Assembly: GCF_017676345.1 (NCBI RefSeq)
Contig: NZ_JAFFZM010000006.1
Span: forward strand, 1 to 64,000
From: Streptomyces smyrnaeus
GTDB lineage: Bacteria; Actinomycetota; Actinomycetes; Streptomycetales; Streptomycetaceae
DNA length: 64,000 bases
Direction: 5' to 3'
This document shows, piece by piece, positions 35,007 through 43,732 of this stretch. The first letter of the stretch is position 1. Each line of letters starts with the position of its first letter. The position numbers and the translations under genes were made by a program. The notes beneath the pieces are model-generated. The model was not told where the DNA came from. It did no database searches and worked only from the letters and a program-made list of their open reading frames with translations.

Positions 35007-35113
35007 CAGCGGGGACGGGCGCGGGGGAGAGGGCGGGCTCCCGCTGGCGGGGCGTGGGCGGGTACCGTGACACCTGGCTGCAGGAGCCGTGGACGGAGTG
35101 AGGGAGCTGCGCG

Positions 35114-35632
35114 GTGTTCTTCGATATAGGACCACTGGAGCTGGTCGCGCTCATCGTGCTCGCCGTGCTGGTCTTCGGCCCCGACAAGCTCCCCAAGGTG
35201 ATCCAGGACGTCTCCGCCTTCATCCGCAAGGTGCGCCAGTTCTCCGACAGCGCGAAGGAGGACATCAGGAACGAGCTGGGACCGGAGTTCAAGGACTTCG
35301 AGTTTGAGGACCTCAACCCCAAGACGTTCGCGCGCAAGCATCTGCTGGACAACGACGATCTGGGCATCAAGGAGATCAGCAACAGCTTCGACCTGCGCAA
35401 GGATCTGGCCGAAGTCACCGACGCGGTCAACGGCACGGAGTCCGCAGGTGGCGCCGCCGGCCGCAACGGCGGCTCCGGCAAGGTCGACACGGTCAAGAAG
35501 AGCGCCCAGCCGGCCGGGCAGCAGGGCCCTGACCTCACCAAGCACGCCTCCGACGGGGTGAACGGCCGTCCGGTGCAAGGGGATGTGCTGCGCAAGAGTG
35601 ACCCGCCGCCGTTCGACGCGGACGCGACATGA
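35114..35632 (+). CDS. tatB: Twin-arginine translocase subunit TatB
   Basis: 172 aa; GTG with GAGGGAGC 8 nt upstream. N-terminal helix MFFDIGPLELVALIVLAVL, the hinge FGPDKLPKV and an amphipathic helix rich in Lys/Glu (SAFIRKVRQFSDSAKEDIRNE) are standard TatB; longer than TatA, with a polar tail ending PPPFDADAT. Partner of TatC in recognising folded Tat substrates. tatA/tatC are not in this window. Order sigE-rseA-htrA-tatB as in Rv1221-Rv1224. Confidence 0.93.
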   Translation: MFFDIGPLELVALIVLAVLVFGPDKLPKVIQDVSAFIRKVRQFSDSAKEDIRNELGPEFKDFEFEDLNPKTFARKHLLDNDDLGIKEISNSFDLRKDLAEVTDAVNGTESAGGAAGRNGGSGKVDTVKKSAQPAGQQGPDLTKHASDGVNGRPVQGDVLRKSDPPPFDADAT

Positions 35633-35854
35633 GGTTCACCTGACGCCTCATCAGGCAACGATCGCGTCACCTCGGCGTTCGCCGCAGTGGGACATCTACG
35701 GCGTTTGCCGACCATCTCGCCACCCGCACCACGTCCTGATCCACCGGGCATGACCGACACGGCGGACCGGTGTGGCTATCCTCCCAGTGTCGGGGGTCGC
35801 CGTCCGAGGAGCTCGGCTGCCCAGGCAACAGGGCAATGAGGAGGCGTCGCACAC

Positions 35855-36511
35855 ATGGAGACGACGAGTCGGCTAGCCGGTGAATCCGGGCCCGCCGCGC
35901 AGGGAGTACCGGGTGCGCGGCGGGCGGTGGACGACTATCTGCTGGCAGCCTTTCCGTGGTACGGCCTGGACGCGGCCTTCACCGGGCCGCGCTGGCTGAT
36001 GCAGGTCGGTACGGCGGCCGACGGCACGGTCGAGCACGGCTCCACCGGTCACGGCGAGGAGCCCTCCCTCCGCGCCGAGACCACGCCCGAGGACCAGAGC
36101 TTCGCCGTCGTCGTCACGCTCGCCAGCCGCCCGGTGCGGCGCAGCGCGGACGGTACCGGCACCCTGGAGGCCACCTCCGTCTCCACCGCCGCCTGGCTGG
36201 CGGGCTCGGGGCTGCTCTCGTGCAGCTTCCCGATGGAGATGGACCGCAGTCTGCGGCAGGACTGGCTCGACCAGCAGACCGGTGTCGCCTGGGAGCTCGC
36301 CGACGACCTGGACGGCTCCGGCTGGTCCTCCCTCTCGCTGCCGGTGGACGGTGTCCCCACCGACTTCCACTACCGCGAGTCCGAGTACGGCTGGGTGCTC
36401 GCCGGCTCGGCCCAGGAGGGCGTCCACCTGGGCGCCTACGGGCGCGGGATGAGCGCGTACGGCCTCGGCTTCGCCGTGGTCAAGGACATCACCGAGTACG
36501 AGCAGGACTGA
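35855..36511 (+). CDS. Conserved hypothetical protein
   Basis: 218 aa; ATG with GAGGAGG 11 nt upstream. No signal peptide or membrane helix. Mixed alpha/beta composition with several Trp/Tyr-rich strands (PWYGLDAAFTGPRWLMQVG, SEYGWVLAGSAQEGVHLGAYGRGMSAYGLGF). No motif I recognise. It lies between tatB and mrp in Streptomyces-type order, with a 52-bp palindromic terminator after it. Confidence 0.75.
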   Translation: METTSRLAGESGPAAQGVPGARRAVDDYLLAAFPWYGLDAAFTGPRWLMQVGTAADGTVEHGSTGHGEEPSLRAETTPEDQSFAVVVTLASRPVRRSADGTGTLEATSVSTAAWLAGSGLLSCSFPMEMDRSLRQDWLDQQTGVAWELADDLDGSGWSSLSLPVDGVPTDFHYRESEYGWVLAGSAQEGVHLGAYGRGMSAYGLGFAVVKDITEYEQD

Positions 36512-36545
36512 CCGCGCCGCGGGCCCACGCAGCCGCCCGGCCACC

Positions 36546-36597
36546 CAGCACGCATGGACCCCGTACGGAGATCTCCGTACGGGGCCCATGCGTGCTG
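36546..36597. terminator. 52-bp near-perfect palindrome, bidirectional terminator
   Basis: Complementary over 25 of 26 base pairs (one A/C mismatch, 36558 against 36585), with CCCCGTACGGAGATCTCCGT at its core. It sits between the convergent genes at 35855 and 36632. Confidence 0.85.
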
Positions 36598-36631
36598 CCG
36601 GGCATTGCCTAGGCGACTGCCGTGCGGCTGT

Positions 36632-37789
36632 TCAGAACTTGTTGCTCGGGGTGAGGCCCAGCGACATGCCCGACAGGCCCCGCTGGCGCGAGCTGAGCTT
36701 GTCGGCGACCGTGCGCAGCGCCTTGCCCGCGGGGGAGTCCGGGTCGCTGAGGACCACCGGCTCGCCCTCGTCGCCGCCCTCGCGCAGCCGGATGTCGATC
36801 GGGATGCCGCCCAGTACCGGGACCTCGGCGCCGGTCGTGCGGGTCAGCCCCTCGGCGACCTGCTTGCCGCCGCCGGTGCCGAAGACGTCGACCATCTCGT
36901 CGCAGTGCGGGCACGGCATGCCGGACATGTTCTCGATCACGCCGACGATCTTCTGGTGGGTCTGCACCGCGATGGAGCCCGCACGCTCGGCGACCTCGGC
37001 CGCCGCCTGCTGCGGGGTCGTCACGACCAGGATCTCCGCGTTGGGGACCAGCTGGGCGACCGAGATGGCGATGTCACCGGTGCCGGGCGGCAGGTCCAGC
37101 AGCAGCACGTCCAGATCGCCCCAGTAGACGTCGGCGAGGAACTGCTGGAGAGCGCGGTGCAGCATGGGGCCGCGCCAGACGACCGGGGCGTTGCCCGGGG
37201 TGAACATCCCGATCGAGATGACCTTCACGCCGTGTGCGGACGGCGGCATGATCATGTCCTCGACCTGGGTGGGGCGCCCGTCCGTGCCCAGCATGCGGGG
37301 GACGGAGTGGCCGTAGATGTCGGCGTCCACGACGCCGACCTTCAGTCCGTCGGCGGCCAGCGCCGCGGCCAGGTTCACCGTCACCGACGACTTGCCCACG
37401 CCGCCCTTGCCGGAGGCCACGCAGTAGACGCGGGTCAGCGAGCCGGGCTGGGCGAAGGGGATCTCCCGCTCGGCCTTGCCGCCACGCAGCGAGGCGGCCA
37501 GCTCGCGGCGCTGCTCGTCGCTCATCACGTCCAGCTCGACCGCCACGGAGGTGACCCCGGGCACGCGCTGCACGGCCTCGGTCACGTTCGCGGTGATGGT
37601 CTCGCGCAGCGGACAGCCGGAGACCGTCAGATAGACCCCGACGTCGACCGCGCCGTCGGGCGCGATGCCGATGGATTTGACCATCCCCAGGTCGGTGATC
37701 GGCCGGTGGATCTCCGGGTCGTTCACCGTCGCGAGCGCCGCACGCACCGCGTCTTCGGTGGGGTGGGTGTCCTGGGTCTCGGTAGCCAT
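36632..37789 (-). CDS. mrp: Mrp/ApbC-type Fe-S cluster carrier ATPase
   Basis: 385 aa. N-terminal MIP18/DUF59 domain (DPEIHRPITDLGMVKSI, SGCPL) followed by a deviant Walker A SGKGGVGKS at 126-134, VGVVDADIYGHS, DLPPGTGD and the cluster-binding CPHC of MSGMPCPHCDEM. Carries and transfers [4Fe-4S] clusters in the cytosol. Corresponds to Rv1229c by position. The start ATG at 37789 has no strong ribosome binding site, but the N-terminus fits the family. Confidence 0.93.
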   Translation of the reverse strand: MATETQDTHPTEDAVRAALATVNDPEIHRPITDLGMVKSIGIAPDGAVDVGVYLTVSGCPLRETITANVTEAVQRVPGVTSVAVELDVMSDEQRRELAASLRGGKAEREIPFAQPGSLTRVYCVASGKGGVGKSSVTVNLAAALAADGLKVGVVDADIYGHSVPRMLGTDGRPTQVEDMIMPPSAHGVKVISIGMFTPGNAPVVWRGPMLHRALQQFLADVYWGDLDVLLLDLPPGTGDIAISVAQLVPNAEILVVTTPQQAAAEVAERAGSIAVQTHQKIVGVIENMSGMPCPHCDEMVDVFGTGGGKQVAEGLTRTTGAEVPVLGGIPIDIRLREGGDEGEPVVLSDPDSPAGKALRTVADKLSSRQRGLSGMSLGLTPSNKF

Positions 37790-37890
37790 GCATGAATGGT
37801 ACGGCCGCGCGAAGCGTGTCGGACAAGGGGCGGGGGTCGGGTGACGGGTGGGCGGTACGGCCGGGTAGGGGGGCTCTCCTAAGCGGCCGG

Positions 37891-38424
37891 TCAGCGGTCT
37901 TGGTCACTCTCCCGGTTGCGGACCGGCTCCCGGGTTCCCGCGGTTCCGCGGTCGTTCTGTTCGAGCTCCTTGACCATCTCGGCCAGCTCCGAGCGGATCC
38001 AGTCGCGGGTGGCGACCTCGCCCAGGCCCATCCGCAGCGCGGCGATCTCACGGGTGAGGAACTCGGTGTCGGCGATGCTGCGCTCGTTGCGCTTGCGGTC
38101 CTGCTCCAGATTGACCCGGTCCCGGTCGTCCTGGCGGTTCTGCGCGAGCAGGATGAGCGGTGCCGCGTAGGACGCCTGGAGGGAGAGGGCCAGGGTCAGG
38201 AAGATGAACGGGTACTCGTCGAACTTCCAGCCCACCGGGGCGACGATGTTCCAGCCGATCCAGACGATGATCACGATCGTCATCCACAGCAGGAAGCGGC
38301 CGGTGCCCAGGAACCGCGCGATCCGCTCCGAGGCCCGCCCGAACGTGTCCGGGTCGTAGGTCGGCAGCAGTGTGCGCCGGGGCGTGCGCGGCAGGTCCAG
38401 TCGCGGCCCCTCCCGCTCAGCCAT
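37891..38424 (-). CDS. DUF1003 membrane protein
   Basis: 177 aa. Two adjacent membrane helices (residues ~46-66 and ~82-102: FLLWMTIVIIVWIGWNIVAP, FIFLTLALSLQASYAAPLILL) followed by the highly charged helix QNRQDDRDRVNLEQDRKRNE, the signature of DUF1003. Family function unknown. Its start overlaps the stop of the MgtE-N/CBS gene by 8 nt, so the two are coupled, as are Rv1231c-Rv1232c. Confidence 0.88.
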   Translation of the reverse strand: MAEREGPRLDLPRTPRRTLLPTYDPDTFGRASERIARFLGTGRFLLWMTIVIIVWIGWNIVAPVGWKFDEYPFIFLTLALSLQASYAAPLILLAQNRQDDRDRVNLEQDRKRNERSIADTEFLTREIAALRMGLGEVATRDWIRSELAEMVKELEQNDRGTAGTREPVRNRESDQDR

Positions 38425-39742
38425 CGCCGCTCCCGCTCCCTCGTACTTGGTGCTCCTCGCCGGGGCCGGGGGCGAAGCCGGGCAGTCCGCCCACCGCCGC
38501 CGCCTCGCGCCAGTCCTCGGGCAGCAGGTCGTCCAGTACGTCGTCGACCGTGACGGCGCCGAGCAGATGGCCGCCCTCGTCCACCACGGGCGCCGAGACG
38601 ATGTTGTAGGCCGCCAGATAGCTCGTCAGGGCCGGCACCGAGGCGGTGGGCGGCAGCGGGCGCAGATCGGCGTCGACCAGGGCGCCGACGAGCGCGAAGG
38701 GCGGTTCGCGCAGCAGCCGTTGGAAGTGGACGATGCCCAGGTACTTGCCGGTGGGCGTCTCGTCCGGCGGGCGGCACACGTAGACCTGCGACGCAAGCGG
38801 CGCCGACAGGTCCTCGTTGCGCACCCGGGCCAGCGCCTCGGCGACGCTCGCGTCCGGGCGCAGCACGATCGGCTCGGTCGTCATCAGGCTGCCCGCGGTG
38901 CCCTCCTCGTAGCTGAGCAGCCGCCGCACCGGCGCCGCCTCCTGGGGCTGCATCAGGTCCAGCAGGCGCTCCTTGTCGGCCTCCGGGAGCTCGCCGAGGA
39001 GATCGGCGGCGTCGTCCGGGTCCATGGCCTCCAGGACGAGGGCCGCCCGCTCGTCGGCGAGCTTGCCGATGATCTCCACCTGGTCGTCGTCCGGCAGCTC
39101 TTCGAGGACGTCGGCGAGCCGGTCGTCGTGCAGTGCCGCCGCCACCTCGGCCCGGCGCTTCTCGGACAGGTGGTGCAGCACGTTGGCCAGGTCGGCGGGG
39201 CGCAGCTGCTCGAAGGTGGCCAGCAGGTTGGCGGTGCCCTGCTCGGGTTCCTCGAGGTTGAAGCCGGTCACCGCCTCCCAGTCGACGGTGAGTGTCTCGC
39301 CGCGTCTGCCGCGCAGCCCGCCGCCCTTGCGTCCCTTGCGGACGAACAGCCGGTCGATCTCCCAGTCCCGGCGGGCGGGCAGCCGTTGGAGACCGACATC
39401 GAGCACGGTCACCTCTTCGCCGGTCTCCCGGAGGGTCACCTGACGGTCCAGCAGCTCGCCGAGGATCAGCCGTTCGTTGGGGCGCTGCTCGAAGCGCCGG
39501 ATGTTGAGCACCCCGGTGGTGATGACCTGCCCGGACTCCACTCCGGTGACCCGGGTCATCGGCAGGAAGACCCGGCGCCTGCTGACGACCTCCACCACCA
39601 GCCCGAGGACGCTGGGCAGCCGCCGGCGGCCACTCAGCAGGGCGACCACGTCGCGGACCCTGCCGAGCTGGTCGCCGTTGGGGTCGAAGACGGGGACACC
39701 GGCCAGGTGGGAGACGAAGACCCGTGGAGCGCTCGCTGCCAT
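38417..39742 (-). CDS. MgtE-N and CBS domain protein without channel domain (Rv1232c-like)
   Basis: 441 aa from the ATG at 39742 (GGAGGG and AGG upstream); the 26 residues upstream in the longest reading look unnatural. Order: PRC-barrel-like start (VFVSHLAGVPVFDPNGDQLGRVRDVV), MgtE_N superhelix with LRPADLANVLHHLSEKRRAEV repeats (~200-300), then two CBS domains (SLMTTEPIVLRPDASVAEAL; LTSYLAAYNIVSAPVVDEGG). No transmembrane part, so not a magnesium channel itself; likely an intracellular Mg2+/nucleotide sensor. corA lies 1.7 kb away. Confidence 0.88.
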   Translation of the reverse strand: MAASAPRVFVSHLAGVPVFDPNGDQLGRVRDVVALLSGRRRLPSVLGLVVEVVSRRRVFLPMTRVTGVESGQVITTGVLNIRRFEQRPNERLILGELLDRQVTLRETGEEVTVLDVGLQRLPARRDWEIDRLFVRKGRKGGGLRGRRGETLTVDWEAVTGFNLEEPEQGTANLLATFEQLRPADLANVLHHLSEKRRAEVAAALHDDRLADVLEELPDDDQVEIIGKLADERAALVLEAMDPDDAADLLGELPEADKERLLDLMQPQEAAPVRRLLSYEEGTAGSLMTTEPIVLRPDASVAEALARVRNEDLSAPLASQVYVCRPPDETPTGKYLGIVHFQRLLREPPFALVGALVDADLRPLPPTASVPALTSYLAAYNIVSAPVVDEGGHLLGAVTVDDVLDDLLPEDWREAAAVGGLPGFAPGPGEEHQVRGSGSGDG

Positions 39743-39964
39743 GAGCTGCCTGCCCTCCTCGGCCGCACCGACCGATTGTTGCTCCAGCGCATATCCGTAT
39801 GCCTTTGCGGCTTTCACCACTCTTTCAGATATATGACGGATTCAGGCTAACGTGACCGGCGCCACAGCTGCCGCAGCCCGATGGTCCGGACGGCTGCCTT
39901 CCGGGCAGCCGCGTCCGTCCGGGTAGGGTGCCCTCTGCCGCCGCCGAGCACAGGAGGAACGCCC

Positions 39965-40735
39965 GTGACTGGACGCGCCCGCGCACCCCGGAGTGCAGCG
40001 CTGCTCGCTCTCTTCTGCGTCGGAGCGAGTACGGCGCTGAGCGGGTGCGGAGGAGGAGACGGCGACCCGGACGAGGGCACCAACGGGGTGGGCAAGCTGT
40101 CGGCGGCCAAGATCGAGCGGAAGGCGAAGGCGGCGGCGGAGCGGGCCAAGGCCGTACGGGTCTCCGGCAATGTCGTCAGCAAGGGGCAGACCTACCGCCT
40201 GGAGATGCGGTTGAAGGAGAGCGGTGGCGTGGGCGAGGTGTCCGCCGAGGGCGGCCCCACCTTCGAACTGCTGCGCTCGGGCCGGGACCTCTATCTGAAG
40301 GCGGGCACCGACTTCTGGGCCCGGCAGGAGGGCGGCAAGGAGCCCAGCAAGAGCGACATCGCCGCGGCGGCCAAACTCAAGGGCAAGTACGTCAAGGTCC
40401 CCGAACAGGACCCGGCGTACAAGCAGTTGAGCGTCTTCACCGACATGGACACGCTGCTGGACGGCCTGCTGACGATGGAGGGCAAGCGCGAGACGGGGGA
40501 GCGCGCCACGGTGGCCGGTACCCGGGCGATCCGTGTGACGGCCGGCAAGGGCCGCGGCGGCACCGTGGACGTCTCCCTGGAGGGCGACCCCTACCCGCTG
40601 CGGCTGCGTCGCGCGGGGGGCGCGGGGACGGTGCGGTTGAGCGACTGGAACGACGGCTTCCCGCTGCACGCGCCGAAGAAGGAGGAGACCGTCGACTACG
40701 GCAAGAAGATCTCGCCGGAGAAGCACAGCGGCTGA
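39965..40735 (+). CDS. Lipoprotein, LppX/LprG-like
   Basis: 256 aa; GTG with GGAGGAA 6 nt upstream. Signal peptide with lipobox STALSGC, lipidated Cys28. The mature domain (AAAERAKAVRVSGNVVSKGQTYRLEMRL..) has the alternating strand pattern of actinobacterial lipid-carrier lipoproteins of the LppX/LprG type, including the repeated VRVSG and DLYLKAGTDFW. Could hold a lipid ligand at the outer face of the membrane; that is inference from fold-like pattern only. Divergent from the MgtE-N/CBS gene. Confidence 0.82.
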   Translation: MTGRARAPRSAALLALFCVGASTALSGCGGGDGDPDEGTNGVGKLSAAKIERKAKAAAERAKAVRVSGNVVSKGQTYRLEMRLKESGGVGEVSAEGGPTFELLRSGRDLYLKAGTDFWARQEGGKEPSKSDIAAAAKLKGKYVKVPEQDPAYKQLSVFTDMDTLLDGLLTMEGKRETGERATVAGTRAIRVTAGKGRGGTVDVSLEGDPYPLRLRRAGGAGTVRLSDWNDGFPLHAPKKEETVDYGKKISPEKHSG

Positions 40736-40796
40736 CCGGCCGCCCGGGAGCACTCGGGGCGCGTCCTCGGGGCACCGGGCGCGCGGGGCGTCGGCC

Positions 40797-40840
40797 CGGC
40801 GCGCGGGGCAGCACCGGCGCGGCGCGTGGGGCAGCACCGG
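40797..40840. repeat. Two 21-bp direct repeats
   Basis: CGGCGCGCGGGGCAGCACCGG (40797-40817, first 20 bases shown as CGGCGCGCGGGGCAGCACCG) is repeated at 40820-40840 with one C-to-T change. Lies in the gap between the lipoprotein gene and a convergent gene. Confidence 0.7.
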
Positions 40841-40856
40841 CCCGGTGCGGCCCGGG

Positions 40857-41414
40857 TCACTCGGGGGCGCGGCTCTTCCGGCGGCGGAACAGCAGCCGCG
40901 GCAGCCCGGCCGGCTGGGGCCGCCGGGTGGTGGCCGGGGTCGGCAGCGGTGGTGCGGACTGGGCGTCGTGCGGCATCGCGCCGGGCCGCTCCAGCGGCTC
41001 GCCCACCGGCTCCAGCCGCAGGACGCGGCTGGAGGCGGCCCAGCGCTCGGTCATGGTGTCGGCGTCCGGCGCGTTGAGGCGTTTGCCCTTCAACTCGCCG
41101 ACGGCCGCCTGCCATTCCTCGCCGTGCGGTGCGAGCTCGCGTACCCGTGCCGTCCAGACGGCAAGGCGGGCGCCCTTGTCCTTGCCCCGCACGGTGACGG
41201 TGGCGCTGCCGCCGTCCGTCAGCCCCAGGTCGTCGAGCGGCTGTTCGAGGGGGCCATCGCCGACCAGGCACACCGCCCCCTCGTGCCACACATGCCACAG
41301 GCCACGCGCCGGCCCCTGGGGGCCGCGCACCCATACGAGCCCGGACTTCTTGGCCGTCTCCTCGATCAGCGCGCGGTTCAGATGGCTGTCGGGCGGCTGC
41401 GGCGTCACGCTCAT
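40857..41414 (-). CDS. Conserved hypothetical protein
   Basis: 185 aa. No signal or membrane helix. The middle resembles a small beta-barrel (LWHVWHEGAVCLVGDGPLEQ, SATVTVRGKDKGARLAVWTARV), perhaps of the flavin-binding split-barrel type, but no cofactor motif is certain. Pro/Arg-rich C-terminus (LPRLLFRRRKSRAPE). Start has only a weak ribosome binding site. It is 9 nt downstream of corA and probably cotranscribed with it. Confidence 0.75.
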   Translation of the reverse strand: MSVTPQPPDSHLNRALIEETAKKSGLVWVRGPQGPARGLWHVWHEGAVCLVGDGPLEQPLDDLGLTDGGSATVTVRGKDKGARLAVWTARVRELAPHGEEWQAAVGELKGKRLNAPDADTMTERWAASSRVLRLEPVGEPLERPGAMPHDAQSAPPLPTPATTRRPQPAGLPRLLFRRRKSRAPE

Positions 41415-41423
41415 GGCCGCAGG

Positions 41424-42554
41424 CTACAGCCAGCCGTTGCGCTTGAAACCCCGGTGGATGCCGTAGCAGATGGCGAGGATCAGCAGCAGCACCGCCGGGT
41501 AGCCGTACTTCCAGTCCGTCTCGGGCATGTAGTCGAAGTTCATGCCGTAGATCCCGGCGATCATCGTCGGCACCGCGAAGATGGCGGCCCAGGCGGTGAT
41601 CTTCCGCATGTCCTCGTTCTGCGCGACCGTCGCCTGGGCGAGGTTGGCCTGCAGGATCGAGTTGAGCAGGTCGTCGAAGCCCAGCACCTGCTCGTTGACG
41701 CGGGTGAGGTGGTCGGCCACGTCGCGGAAGTACTTCTGGATGTCCGGGTCGATCAGCCGCACCGGCCGCTCGCTGAGCGTCTGCATCGGCCGCATCAGCG
41801 GTGAGACGGCGCGCTTGAACTCCAGCACCTCGCGCTTGAGCTGGTAGATCCGCCCCGCGTCCCCGCCGCGCTTGCCGCTGCCCGAGCGGTCGGAGAAGAC
41901 ATCGATCTCCACCTCGTCGATGTCGTCCTGCACGGCGTCGGCCACCGCCAGATAGCCGTCCACGGTCTGGTCGGCGATGGCGTGCAGTACGGCGGACGGG
42001 CCCTTGCTCAGCAGCTCGGGGTCGTCCTCCAGACGGTGCCGCAGCGCCCGGAGCGAGCCCTGGCCGCCGTGCCGAACGGTGATGATGTAGTCCCGGCCGG
42101 TGAAGCACATCACCTCGCCGGTCTCCACCACCTCGCTGTTGGCGGTCAGTTCGGCGTGCTCGACGTAGTGGATCGTCTTGAAGACGGTGAACAGGCTCTC
42201 GTCGTACCGCTCCAGCTTGGGGCGCTGGTGGGCGTGCACCGCGTCCTCGACGGCCAGCGGGTGCAGACCGTACTCCTGTGCGATGTCGGAGAACTCCTCC
42301 TCGGTCGGCTCGTGCAGACCGATCCACACGAAGCCGTGCCGGCTCTGCCCTTCCGGCGACCGCACCTTGCGAAGCGCCTGGGCCGGGGTCAGATGCGCGG
42401 TGTCCCGGCGGCCGTCCAGGTAGGCGCCGCAGTCGACGACGGCGCTGCTGGCGCCGGCCGCACTGATGCGCTCGTACCCGACGCCGTATCCCGAACGGTT
42501 GTCCCTACGCAGGGCCGGGCGCACTGCGGCGCGCAGCTCTCGGATCATCGACAT
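41424..42554 (-). CDS. corA: Magnesium/cobalt transporter CorA
   Basis: 376 aa from the ATG at 42554, preceded by GGAGGG 5 nt upstream; the longer ORF to 42704 is not supported. Large cytoplasmic funnel domain, then a long stalk helix and two C-terminal membrane helices; the selectivity motif GMN is present in IYGMNFDYMPE, and the end KRNGWL is basic as expected. Forms a pentameric Mg2+ channel. Corresponds by position to Rv1239c, near the MgtE-N/CBS protein. Confidence 0.94.
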   Translation of the reverse strand: MSMIRELRAAVRPALRRDNRSGYGVGYERISAAGASSAVVDCGAYLDGRRDTAHLTPAQALRKVRSPEGQSRHGFVWIGLHEPTEEEFSDIAQEYGLHPLAVEDAVHAHQRPKLERYDESLFTVFKTIHYVEHAELTANSEVVETGEVMCFTGRDYIITVRHGGQGSLRALRHRLEDDPELLSKGPSAVLHAIADQTVDGYLAVADAVQDDIDEVEIDVFSDRSGSGKRGGDAGRIYQLKREVLEFKRAVSPLMRPMQTLSERPVRLIDPDIQKYFRDVADHLTRVNEQVLGFDDLLNSILQANLAQATVAQNEDMRKITAWAAIFAVPTMIAGIYGMNFDYMPETDWKYGYPAVLLLILAICYGIHRGFKRNGWL

Positions 42555-43088
42555 GAGGCCCTCCACGGTGCCGTGCCATGCCGCCGTGACACAGGTCGAG
42601 CGTCGTGCTGCCCGGAACGGGGGCCTACGGGCCACCACCGGAGGTCCGCAAAGCGGGCACCACACGCAAGCCGTGACGACGGCGGATGCTGACAGACGGA
42701 ACAATGCGAAACTGCGAAACGCGGACGCTCTTCCGCCGTGCGCACTCCCGAAGGCGGGTATCCCGTCCTCGGGAAAAGGTGCGCCCCATGGCCGCGGGAA
42801 AATCAGGACCGAAGGTGCTCAGGGCCTGAATGGCGCGGTCGCTGCCGGGCAGGAAGAGCGGCTGGTACTGCACGGTCGACTCGGATCCATGTCAGTCCCA
42901 CCTCCTCCGGCCGGGCCCCTGTGGGGGACGATGTGTACACGCCTTGACCGGCAGACAACGGTAGCACTGCGGGAACGGTCCCTGTGCCCGTCGCCCCCGA
43001 TCCTGACAGGCCTTTGCCGTCTGCTCGCACGCCGGTAACGTGCCGGTCCGCCCCGGGACGCGCGCGTACCGCGCTCTATGCTCGCCGG
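42555..43088. other. Intergenic region between divergent corA and SUFU-protein genes
   Basis: 534 bp, no gene supported. A perfect tandem octamer TGCGAAAC-TGCGAAAC lies at 42705-42720, 150 bp before corA; it could be a regulator site. I see no recognisable Mg2+ riboswitch. Both promoters should lie here but no clear -10/-35 pair is visible. Confidence 0.45.
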
Positions 43089-43706
43089 ATGAACGACGTC
43101 CTGACTCTGGTCGACTCCCGGCTGCGCTGGACCTTCGGCGAACCCGACGCCCGGGCCTCGGTCACCTTTCTGGGAACCGAGCGCATCGAGGTGCTGCGGT
43201 TCCTGGACGCCGAGGCGGGCACTGTGCGTTATGCCACCCTCGGCATGTCGGCCGCACCGATGACCGACCCGGCCCAGGCGCTGGCCGACCCCGAGGCGGG
43301 GCCGCGCGCCGAACTGCTGCTGACCGTACGGGCCGGGGTGGCCGACACCGACAAGGTGCTGCGGCCGCTGGCCGTGCTCGCGGCCTCGCCGCAGGTCGAA
43401 GGCGTCGTCGTGGCGCCGGGCGCCTCCTTGGACACCGGCGAGCCGCTGTGGCCGGGAGCGCCCTTCACCTCCGTACTCGTCGCCGAACCCGGCGGGCTCG
43501 TCGAGGACTTGCCCCTCGATCCGCCGCCGGCCACCGCCGGTGGGCACCCCCAGCAGCGCGACCCGGTCCGGTTCCTGCCCCTGCTGCCCATGACACCGGC
43601 CGAGGCCGCGTGGAAGCGCGTCCATGGGGCGGACGCGCTGCGCGAGCAGTGGCTCCGCCACGAGACGGACCTTCGCGATCCGCTGCGCGGGGCGGTGCCG
43701 CTGTAA
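43089..43706 (+). CDS. Suppressor-of-fused (SUFU) domain protein
   Basis: 205 aa from the ATG at 43089; the upstream 35 codons of the longest reading lack coding character. The pattern ASVTFLGTERIEVLRFLDAEAG..VRYATLGMSAAPM and RAELLLTVR is that of bacterial SUFU-domain proteins (PF05076). No membrane segment. These proteins are often linked with toxin immunity or stress, but no toxin gene is adjacent here. Function unknown. Confidence 0.8.
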   Translation: MNDVLTLVDSRLRWTFGEPDARASVTFLGTERIEVLRFLDAEAGTVRYATLGMSAAPMTDPAQALADPEAGPRAELLLTVRAGVADTDKVLRPLAVLAASPQVEGVVVAPGASLDTGEPLWPGAPFTSVLVAEPGGLVEDLPLDPPPATAGGHPQQRDPVRFLPLLPMTPAEAAWKRVHGADALREQWLRHETDLRDPLRGAVPL

Positions 43707-43732
43707 CCCTCTTTCGCGGCGGCGGTGCCGCA

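Noticed and set aside
42466..43038. 190-codon ORF in the corA upstream region
   Set aside because: Begins inside corA on the opposite strand, lacks GC3 bias and has no recognisable domain.
42555..43088. Possible Mg2+ riboswitch before corA
   Set aside because: No M-box or ykoK-like conserved core could be seen by eye.
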